A stretch of DNA of 64,000 bases from positions 97,094 to 161,093 of the forward strand of contig JAFTTJ010000020.1 in the NCBI GenBank assembly GCA_017466825.1, given 5' to 3'. Numbering within the stretch: position 1 is the stretch's first letter; each line of letters starts with the position of its first letter. The translations under genes and the position numbers were made by a program. This DNA is from Clostridia bacterium (lineage in GTDB: Bacteria; Bacillota; Clostridia; Christensenellales; Borkfalkiaceae). Below the pieces are notes generated by a model that saw only the letters and a program-made list of their open reading frames with translations, made no database searches and was not told the origin of the DNA. Shown piece after piece: positions 36,482-42,406 of the stretch.

Positions 36482-36823
36482 ATGGCAAACGAATATTTAA
36501 AACTCAATCAAAAAACGGGCTCGCTCGTTGAAAGTTACGCTTTAAGCGGTGAAATGCTTGACGATTTAGTCGGGGTGTTTTCAATTTTTTCGGATAAAAC
36601 TAGGTTGAAAATAATCTCTTCATTGACTATCACGGATATGTGCGTAAGCGATATATCCGCCGTACTTAAAATAAATCAAACTACCGTATCTCACCAACTA
36701 CGCCTACTTCGCAATTTAGGGGCGGTGAATTGTTACCGTAGCGGTAAAATAGTCTACTATTCTTTAAAGGATGAAATTTTAGGGGACATGCTATTAAAGG
36801 GCATAGAATTTTTAAGTAAATAA
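36482..36823 (+). CDS. ArsR/SmtB-family transcriptional regulator
   Basis: 113-residue winged-helix repressor: DKTRLKIISSL, the ISAVLKINQTTVSHQLRLLRNLGAV recognition helix and the wing YRSGKIVYYSL. No obvious paired-Cys metal site (ELCVCDL type) is seen, though one Cys occurs in DMCVSD near that position, so it may be a degenerate metal sensor or a redox sensor. No neighbouring target such as a metal pump. See the leaderless promoter just before it. Confidence 0.9.
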   Translation: MANEYLKLNQKTGSLVESYALSGEMLDDLVGVFSIFSDKTRLKIISSLTITDMCVSDISAVLKINQTTVSHQLRLLRNLGAVNCYRSGKIVYYSLKDEILGDMLLKGIEFLSK

Positions 36824-36862
36824 AATAGATACCATTCCAAGTTGTGGATTGGTATCTATTTT
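36823..36862. terminator. Bidirectional terminator between ArsR and XRE genes
   Basis: Long inverted repeat AAAATAGATACCA-TTCCA / TGGA-TTGGTATCTATTTT. It overlaps the stop of the minus-strand XRE gene. Confidence 0.8.
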
Positions 36863-37065
36863 TCTTCTATGCCGTCAATAAGTTCTTCAAAAGAAATCTG
36901 AAAAACTTTTAAAATGCGTACAATGTTGTAAAGAGATGGTTCAACTTTGTTGCATTCCCATTCGCTTACGCGCTGTTGGGTAGTGTTTAACTGATTTGCA
37001 AAGTCTTTTTGGTTTATATTATTAAGTTTTCTAAAATATTTTAAGTTTTCACCAAAAGTTTTCAT
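36856..37065 (-). CDS. XRE-family HTH regulator
   Basis: 69-residue Cro/CI-type repressor: FGENLKYFRKLNNINQKDFANQLNTTQQRVSEWECNKVEPS holds the HTH, with recognition helix around TTQQRVSEWE. It is only the DNA-binding domain. Divergent from the 37156 gene with inverted repeats in the shared promoter region, so it probably represses that unit and itself. Less GC-rich codon use than core genes here, like its divergent neighbours. Confidence 0.9.
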   Translation of the reverse strand: MKTFGENLKYFRKLNNINQKDFANQLNTTQQRVSEWECNKVEPSLYNIVRILKVFQISFEELIDGIEEK

Positions 37066-37076
37066 ATTTATATTTT

Positions 37077-37092
37077 ACACGAAAAACCGTGT
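37077..37092. promoter_or_regulatory. Second inverted repeat in the XRE divergent region
   Basis: ACACG-AAAAAC-CGTGT. It shares ACAC/GTGT ends with the operator at 37106-37121 and lies next to the XRE gene start, so it could be the autoregulatory site. Confidence 0.5.
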
Positions 37093-37098
37093 TTTTAG

Positions 37099-37127
37099 TT
37101 GACATACACTAAAATTAGTGTTAAAAT
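37099..37127 (+). promoter_or_regulatory. Promoter of the 37156-37819 cassette with an embedded operator
   Basis: TTGACA at 37099-37104, 17-bp spacer, TAAAAT at 37122-37127. The spacer is occupied by ACACTAA-AA-TTAGTGT (37106-37121), a 7-bp-arm inverted repeat suited to an XRE dimer. Confidence 0.75.
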
Positions 37128-37155
37128 AAAGATAATAAACTATTTGGAGGTTAAT

Positions 37156-37347
37156 ATGGAATGGGTTTATAACAGAAAGCAGTACACACTTCATATTACA
37201 GGTTGTTGTCATTGTCAAGGAAATCCTAAATATGATAGTAATTGGATTGTTTTAAAATCTGAAAATGATGCGCTAGAAATGGATGGTGTAGCAGTACACA
37301 AATGTAAAGTTTGTCAAAAAAATTTAGAAAAAATTTTAAGGAGATAA
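37156..37347 (+). CDS. Small Cys-containing protein, 63 residues
   Basis: Not recognised. The start ATG at 37156 sits behind SD GGAGG; the frame extends upstream into the promoter, which I disregard. Contains GCCHCQGNP and CKVCQKN, a four-cysteine set able to bind one zinc. Followed 7 bp later by the Cys-rich lipoprotein gene and probably co-transcribed under the XRE operator. AT-richer codon use (AAA, TTT, TGT) than core genes. Confidence 0.72.
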   Translation: MEWVYNRKQYTLHITGCCHCQGNPKYDSNWIVLKSENDALEMDGVAVHKCKVCQKNLEKILRR

Positions 37348-37354
37348 AATAAAA

Positions 37355-37819
37355 ATGAAAAAAGTAATTGCTATAATGTTGTGCTTTTTTACTGTGTTTT
37401 TTATAAGTTGTAAAAAGCCAATAGAGGAAGTGTCAGAAGAATCATATTATTGTGCTACTTGTAAAGATAAAAGAACGGTTGACTGTTGTTTTGTTTGTAA
37501 GTGTCATTCTTGTAAAGGATCGGGAACAGAAAAAGTCGTGTGTTATAATTGTGATGGAAGAGGGTATACAACAATATCCGATTGCTCAGAGTGTACAAAT
37601 GGATATTATTATGGATTTAAATGCGATAAATGTAAAGGTGTAGGATACATTAAAAACGATTGTCGGTGCGATGGTGGCTTAATGGATATTGGTTCTTGTA
37701 AAGAATGTGGTGGCGATGGAATATTGTATAATGAAAATAAAGAAAAATGTCAAATATGTAACTGGACATTTTTTAGTGATGGTTGGTCAGCAAAACGTTG
37801 TCCAGATTGTAACAAATAA
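37355..37819 (+). CDS. Cys-rich lipoprotein with DnaJ-type zinc-finger repeats
   Basis: 154 residues. Lipoprotein signal MKKVIAIMLCFFTVFFISC with Cys at residue 19. The mature region has repeated CxxCxGxG-like modules (CHSCKGSG, CYNCDGRG, CSECTNGY, CDKCKGVG, CKECGGDG, CQIC..., CPDC), as in the DnaJ central domain, but there is no J-domain. An extracytoplasmic, lipid-anchored zinc-finger protein is unusual; client or ligand unknown. Codon use differs from flanking genes, suggesting transfer. Confidence 0.8.
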   Translation: MKKVIAIMLCFFTVFFISCKKPIEEVSEESYYCATCKDKRTVDCCFVCKCHSCKGSGTEKVVCYNCDGRGYTTISDCSECTNGYYYGFKCDKCKGVGYIKNDCRCDGGLMDIGSCKECGGDGILYNENKEKCQICNWTFFSDGWSAKRCPDCNK

Positions 37820-37827
37820 ACAATAAT

Positions 37828-37866
37828 AAAAACGCCGTTGCGAAAACCGCAACGGCGTAACTTTTT
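37828..37866. terminator. Bidirectional terminator between the lipoprotein gene and fba
   Basis: Stem ACGCCGTTGCG / CGCAACGGCGT with flanking T or A runs on both strands. Confidence 0.85.
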
Positions 37867-37910
37867 GTTTTTAGCGGTAGGGTAAACCTTATCGCTATAT
37901 CATATAATGA

Positions 37911-38858
37911 TTATCTGCATTCGTCGGCTTTGCCAGCGCAACCTAAAACGTTTACGAGTTTATGCTCAACGATTTGTTGTACGCTTGCTCTTGCGTCGCC
38001 AAGATATTGTCTTGGGTCGAAGTGGTCGGGGTGTTCAACGAAGTGCTTTCTTACAGCAGAAGTGCAAGCCATTCTAAGGTCAGAGTCAATGTTAATCTTA
38101 CATACTGCCATAGTAGCGGCTTGACGGAGCATTTCTTCGGGGATGCCGATAGCGTCGGGCATTTTGCCACCGTATTGGTTTACGAGTCTTACAAATTCTT
38201 GGGGAACAGAAGAAGCGCCGTGTAAAACGATGGGGAAACCGGGAAGACGTTTGCCAACTTCTTCTAAGATATCGAATCTAAGTTGGGGCTTTTGACCGGG
38301 CTTAAACTTATACGCGCCGTGAGAAGTACCGATTGCGATAGCTAAAGAGTCGATACCGGTTTTGGTAGCGAATTCGTAAACTTCGTCAGGGTCGGTAAAC
38401 ATAGCGTCTTCGCTATTTACGTTTACGTCGTCTTCAATACCTGCAAGTTTGCCAAGTTCTGCTTCAACGGTAACGTTTCTATCGTGAGCGTACTTAACTA
38501 CTTCACGAGTGATTTCCATATTTTTAGCAAGGTCGTACTTAGAAGCGTCGATCATTACCGAAGTAAAACCGCCGTCGATACAACTTTTGCAAAGTTCAAA
38601 ACTGTCGCCGTGGTCAAGGTGCAAAACGATAGGAAGACCGGTGTCTTCTTCTGCCGCTTGAACTAAGTGTTTAAGGTAAAGTGGGTTAGCGTACTTTCTT
38701 GCGCCCGAAGATACCTGAAGAATAAGGGGAGCGTTTTGCTTAACGCCTGCGTTTACGATACCTTGAATGGTTTCCATGTTGTTTACGTTGAATGCGCCTA
38801 TTGCATAACCGCCCTTATAAGCCATTTCAAACATTTTTTTGGAATTAACTATTGGCAT
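37911..38858 (-). CDS. fba: Fructose-bisphosphate aldolase, class II
   Basis: Zinc-dependent aldolase cleaving fructose-1,6-bisphosphate in glycolysis/gluconeogenesis. Zinc-site HLDHGDSFE, HGASSVPQE, IAIGTSHGAYKF and the phosphate-binding loop around INIDSDLRMA are visible. 315 residues. SD GGAGGTTATT lies before MPIVNSKKMF. Monocistronic with its own promoter (TTGCAG at 38916-38911, TATAAT at 38893-38888 on the minus strand). Confidence 0.96.
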   Translation of the reverse strand: MPIVNSKKMFEMAYKGGYAIGAFNVNNMETIQGIVNAGVKQNAPLILQVSSGARKYANPLYLKHLVQAAEEDTGLPIVLHLDHGDSFELCKSCIDGGFTSVMIDASKYDLAKNMEITREVVKYAHDRNVTVEAELGKLAGIEDDVNVNSEDAMFTDPDEVYEFATKTGIDSLAIAIGTSHGAYKFKPGQKPQLRFDILEEVGKRLPGFPIVLHGASSVPQEFVRLVNQYGGKMPDAIGIPEEMLRQAATMAVCKINIDSDLRMACTSAVRKHFVEHPDHFDPRQYLGDARASVQQIVEHKLVNVLGCAGKADECR

Positions 38859-38887
38859 AATAACCTCCGAAAGTTTTAGTCGAATAT

Positions 38888-38916
38888 ATTATACACTATT
38901 TTTCAATTAACTGCAA
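38888..38916 (-). promoter_or_regulatory. Promoter of fba
   Basis: Minus strand: TTGCAG (38916-38911), 17-bp spacer, TATAAT (38893-38888). Confidence 0.75.
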
Positions 38917-38936
38917 ACGAATATAAATAAATATAC

Positions 38937-38965
38937 TTGACAATTTTGTTAAAATTTTATATAAT
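38937..38965 (+). promoter_or_regulatory. Consensus promoter of the TM1266/ABC transporter operon
   Basis: TTGACA at 38937-38942, 17-bp spacer, TATAAT at 38960-38965. Transcription would start near 38972, leaving a leader of about 148 nt. Confidence 0.9.
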
Positions 38966-38971
38966 TTAGTT

Positions 38972-39114
38972 ACTGAATCGATGTTTGTTCGGAGAGGAAG
39001 CGCAAAACTAAAAGTTAAACCTGTTTTTTAGATTGCATTTAAAAAACGGCTTTAAAAAATATCACTATAAATTGCGCATACTCTTGCTTGTCGGGAGTAT
39101 GTTTTTTTTAGGAG
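38972..39114 (+). promoter_or_regulatory. Structured leader with intrinsic terminator, candidate riboswitch/attenuator
   Basis: The leader has hairpin GTTTTTTA/TAAAAAAC (about 39025-39050) and then a terminator: CATACTC (39077-39083) / GAGTATG (39095-39101) followed by eight T, with the SD AGGAG immediately after (39110-39114). GAGGAAGCGC at 38994-39003 can pair partly (GAG and GCGC) with GCGCATACTC at 39074-39083, so an antiterminator is possible. It does not match TPP, SAM, glycine, preQ1 or cobalamin consensus elements that I know. Confidence 0.6.
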
Positions 39115-39119
39115 TTTTT

Positions 39120-39368
39120 ATGAGAATAGCGGTTATAGGAATAGTAATTGAAAAAGACAGAAGCGCGTCTTTCAAAGTGAACGAAATTTTATCTTTGTAC
39201 GGCGACTACGTAATCGGCAGAATGGGCGTTCCCGATAAGGAAAAGGACGTCTATTGTATCAGCGTTATCGTAAAAGCCACCACCGAGATAATTTCGGCTA
39301 TGACGGGCAAACTCGGCAGAATAGAAAACGTTACCGTAAAATCTGCGGTGACTAGCGTAGAAGTATAA
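39120..39368 (+). CDS. TM1266-family (iron-only hydrogenase system) regulator
   Basis: 82-residue ACT/NikR-C-like ferredoxin-fold protein (MRIAVIGIVIEKDRSASF...; YVIGRMGVP; SVIVKATTEIISAMTGKLGRI). The start ATG 39120 follows SD AGGAG; the upstream frame runs through a leader hairpin and is not real. The family name comes from its association with [FeFe]-hydrogenases, but here it heads an ABC transporter operon and no hydrogenase gene is in the window, so it may instead be linked to the transported ligand. Confidence 0.83.
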   Translation: MRIAVIGIVIEKDRSASFKVNEILSLYGDYVIGRMGVPDKEKDVYCISVIVKATTEIISAMTGKLGRIENVTVKSAVTSVEV

Positions 39369-39379
39369 GGAGAATAATT

Positions 39380-40408
39380 ATGAAAAAACTACTCACAATC
39401 TTACTTGCATTATTGCTCACTTTTGCATCTTTTTCACTTGTTTCTTGCACTCAAATCAAACAAAGCGATAAAGAAAGCGTTGAAGAGCCTGCAAAGCTCA
39501 GTTTTTACGCGCCAGACGGCGCTCCTGCGCTCTCGATTGCTAAATTTATAAAAGACGGTGAAGATTTCGGCATGAACGCCGATATATCTTATAACGTCGT
39601 TTCCGCAAGCAATATAGGCCCTGTCGTTGCCCAAGGCAAAGGCGATTTGGTCATATTGCCAATAAACGCCGCAAGCAAACTCTACAAGGCAAACTCTGCC
39701 GATCCGTACGTTATGACGGCGGTAGTAACTCACGGCAACCTTTATATTGCAAGCACCGAAGAAATAACTTTGCAAGACCTTAAAGGAAAGGTTATCGGCG
39801 TTATTGGTCAAGGACTCGTACCCGACCTTACTTTAAGAGCAGTTTTAAAAGATAACGGCCTTTTAGCCGACGTTGTTGAAGGGGATACGCCTACCGACGG
39901 TAAAATTACTATTAGTTATTTTGCGCAAGCCCCCGATATGTTGCCCCTTTTAAAGCAAGGTAAACTCTCTATAGGTCTTTTGCCTGAACCCGCTCTTACC
40001 AACCTTACAACCAAGGTTGCAGCGGATAAAAATTGGAAAATTTTAGACGTTCAAGAACTTTACGATTCTACTGCTAAGGCATATCCGCAAGCTGTTTTAA
40101 TGGTAAAAAAGAGCGTTTACGATAAGTTTAAAACTCAAATTGACGGTATGGCTAACTATTTTGGCGACAACGTTACTTGGATTAAAGCAAACGTTGCCGA
40201 CGCCGTAAACGCAATTTCTTCGGCTCTTCCCGAAGGCGTTGATCCAAGTTTAAACCCCGCTACCATAACTAGCGCCGTTATTGACAACTGCAAAATTTAC
40301 TATCAATCGTCTGCGGACGCAAAGCAATCCGTAATCGATTACTTAAATAAGATTATAGCCGTAGATTCTTCGTCGGCAAAAGCCGTTACGGACGAATTCT
40401 TCGCTTAA
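39380..40408 (+). CDS. ABC transporter substrate-binding lipoprotein (NMT1/SsuA-like)
   Basis: Extracytoplasmic receptor, 342 residues, with lipoprotein signal and lipobox FSLVSC (Cys at residue 23). The mature part resembles the NMT1/TauA/SsuA family of type II binding proteins (LSFYAPDGAPALSIAKFI, DLVILPINAASKLY, PDMLPLLKQGKLSIGLLPEPA). Ligand uncertain: thiamine precursors, sulfonates or nitrate-like compounds are the family range. Second in the four-gene operon. Confidence 0.88.
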   Translation: MKKLLTILLALLLTFASFSLVSCTQIKQSDKESVEEPAKLSFYAPDGAPALSIAKFIKDGEDFGMNADISYNVVSASNIGPVVAQGKGDLVILPINAASKLYKANSADPYVMTAVVTHGNLYIASTEEITLQDLKGKVIGVIGQGLVPDLTLRAVLKDNGLLADVVEGDTPTDGKITISYFAQAPDMLPLLKQGKLSIGLLPEPALTNLTTKVAADKNWKILDVQELYDSTAKAYPQAVLMVKKSVYDKFKTQIDGMANYFGDNVTWIKANVADAVNAISSALPEGVDPSLNPATITSAVIDNCKIYYQSSADAKQSVIDYLNKIIAVDSSSAKAVTDEFFA

Positions 40409-40416
40409 AGGGATAA

Positions 40417-41172
40417 ATGAAATCTAAAAAGGATAAAATTGTAAACTTAATACTTATAATAATTCCCTTCGCCTGCATCTTACTAATTTGGCAAATAGGC
40501 TCGCTTTTTACTAACGAGTTTATTTTGCCAAGCGTTGGCGAAACTTTTATGGCGCTCATATCCGTATTTACTAAGTCAAAGTTTTACCTTGCGCTACTTG
40601 GCACGTTACTTCGCACCCTTATTGCTTTTGCAATATCCTTCGCCTTGGCGTTTTTATTGGCGTTTTTGACGAGAATAAGCCAAAAGGCGGAAGTGGTAAT
40701 AAGCACGGTAATAAGTTTGTTAAGGGCTTTGCCTACCATTGCGGTAGTCTTAATCTTGCTACTTTGGACTAGTTCAAACGTGGCGGCGGTCGTCGTTACT
40801 TCGCTAGTCGTTTTGCCAACGACTTATAGCAGTTTAAAAGACGCTCTATTTAGCGTGGACGACGATTTAATTAAGGTGTTAAAACTCTACGGCGTTGACG
40901 ACAAAAAACTCTTAAAAGACGTTTACGCGCCCGCAATATTACCGTCTACTTTACTTGCCGTCGGCAACGGCTTGTCCCTTAACTTAAAACTTATGGTCGC
41001 TGCTGAAGTAATAGCCGCAACGGCAAACTCGATAGGCTATCTTTTAAATTCGTCCAAAGTTAATTTTGAAATGGCAAACATGATCGCTATCGTAGTTATA
41101 ACGGTATTTATTGGAATACTCGTTGAGTGGTCGTTTAAAGCCCTTTCAAAAAAGGTAGGTGAGTGGCAATGA
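40417..41172 (+). CDS. ABC transporter permease (SsuC/TauC-type)
   Basis: 251-residue inner-membrane protein with about six helices and the EAA-type loop (ALFSVDDDLIKVLKLYGVDDKKLL... with the cytosolic helix AAEVIAAT). It pairs with the binding protein 8 bp upstream and the ATPase overlapping its end. It forms the membrane channel of the importer. Confidence 0.9.
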   Translation: MKSKKDKIVNLILIIIPFACILLIWQIGSLFTNEFILPSVGETFMALISVFTKSKFYLALLGTLLRTLIAFAISFALAFLLAFLTRISQKAEVVISTVISLLRALPTIAVVLILLLWTSSNVAAVVVTSLVVLPTTYSSLKDALFSVDDDLIKVLKLYGVDDKKLLKDVYAPAILPSTLLAVGNGLSLNLKLMVAAEVIAATANSIGYLLNSSKVNFEMANMIAIVVITVFIGILVEWSFKALSKKVGEWQ

Positions 41173-41849
41173 TTAGCGTAAAAAACTTAACTAAGGCGTA
41201 CGGCGAAAAAGTCGTTTATAAAGATTTTAATATCGATATTGAAGAAAATAAAATTCTCGTCGTTTTAGGCGAGAGTGGTTCGGGTAAAACTACGCTCTTA
41301 AACGTTTTAGCGGGTTTAACCGACTATGAAGGGCAAATAACGGGTGAAATCTCGTCCGTTTCAATGCTTTTTCAAAAGGACTTTTTAGTGCCGAATTTAA
41401 CCGTAGAACAAAATCTAAGTCTAGTTTGCGACGGCGATAGAGGGTTAAAAATGCTTGAAAAATTCGGGCTTTTGCAAAGCGCAAAAAATTATCCTAAAAG
41501 CCTTTCTGCGGGTATGTCGAGAAGGGTTGCCCTTATTAGAGCAATGCTTTATAAGTCGAGTTTACTGCTTATGGACGAGCCGACTAATTCGCTCGATATC
41601 GCCCTTAAAAAACTCACTTATGAAATGGTTAAAAAACAAAAGTTCGATGATAAAAAGACAGTCGTTATAGTAACTCACGACGTAGACGAAGCCTTGTCGC
41701 TTGCAGATAGGGTAGTCGTTTTAAAAAATGGGGAATTGGTTTATTCGTATAATTTTAAAACCGACTTAACTAATAGAGATATTACGGGTGAAGAGTGCAA
41801 TGCGGTAAGAAAAAATTTAATAGATAATTTATTGGGGAATAAAATTTAA
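41169..41849 (+). CDS. ABC transporter ATP-binding protein
   Basis: Importer ATPase, 226 residues from ATG 41169 (a GTG at 41163 is in frame). Walker A GESGSGKTTLL, Q-loop MLFQKDFL, a signature-like LSAGMSRRVALIRAM (LSAGM in place of LSGGQ), Walker B LLLMDEPTNSLD and switch His in VTHD. The start lies within the permease gene end, implying coupled translation. Confidence 0.92.
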   Translation: MISVKNLTKAYGEKVVYKDFNIDIEENKILVVLGESGSGKTTLLNVLAGLTDYEGQITGEISSVSMLFQKDFLVPNLTVEQNLSLVCDGDRGLKMLEKFGLLQSAKNYPKSLSAGMSRRVALIRAMLYKSSLLLMDEPTNSLDIALKKLTYEMVKKQKFDDKKTVVIVTHDVDEALSLADRVVVLKNGELVYSYNFKTDLTNRDITGEECNAVRKNLIDNLLGNKI

Positions 41850-41942
41850 AAAATCGGTCAACAATATATGCGTAGGCAACCCAAAACGGAATATTACATA
41901 TTATGTAACAGGGGGCTTACAAAATTATACGGGGGTCGGTTT

Positions 41943-42299
41943 ATGATAAAACGCGGAGAATTGTATTATGCGGACCTAAGCCCCGTGGTCGGTAGCGAGC
42001 AGGGCGGTGTGCGTCCCGTACTCGTCGTGCAAAACGACGTAGGAAATAAATACAGTCCCACGGTGATTGCAGCGGCGGTAACCAGTCAAATCAACAAGGC
42101 AAAATTGCCTACGCATATCGAACTTGACGCGGCGCGCTACGGTCTTAGTAAAGATTCGGTCGTACTGCTTGAGCAAATCCGCACGCTCGATAAAAGACGA
42201 CTAAAAGAGAGAATAGGCGAGTTGCCGACGGATACTATGAAAAAGGTAAACGTCGCATTGCTGATAAGTTTAGGTTTTTCTGAAAAAACAGTCAACTGA
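41943..42299 (+). CDS. mazF: MazF/PemK-family endoribonuclease toxin
   Basis: 118-residue mRNA interferase with the family start [32 protein letters not shown] and the C-terminal [16 protein letters not shown]. The ATG at 41943 is preferred over upstream in-frame starts because it begins the domain. No antitoxin gene is adjacent: the 93 bp upstream carries none and the gene beyond is the ABC ATPase. It may be a housekeeping EndoA with its antitoxin elsewhere, or a solitary toxin. Confidence 0.9.
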   Translation: MIKRGELYYADLSPVVGSEQGGVRPVLVVQNDVGNKYSPTVIAAAVTSQINKAKLPTHIELDAARYGLSKDSVVLLEQIRTLDKRRLKERIGELPTDTMKKVNVALLISLGFSEKTVN

Positions 42300-42327
42300 C
42301 GACGGCTTTTGCCGTCGTCAGTTTTTT
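42296..42327 (+). terminator. Terminator after mazF
   Basis: 11-bp stem CTGACGACGGC/GCCGTCGTCAG with TTTT loop and a T run; the stem begins in the mazF stop codon. Confidence 0.9.
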
Positions 42328-42348
42328 TGTAAAAAATTTCAAAAACCC

Positions 42349-42377
42349 TTTACAAATTTTATAAAAAATGGTAAACT
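42349..42377 (+). promoter_or_regulatory. Promoter of the HTH-NadE gene
   Basis: TTTACA at 42349-42354, 17-bp spacer, TAAACT at 42372-42377. TTTAC and GTAAA form a widely spaced inverted repeat spanning the -35 to -10, a possible autoregulatory site. Confidence 0.7.
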
Positions 42378-42406
42378 GTTAATATAAAGTTATAAAGGAG
42401 TAAATT

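Noticed and set aside
38966-39119. TPP riboswitch in the ABC operon leader
   Set aside because: No CTGAGA/ACCTGA thi-box elements; treated as an unclassified leader.
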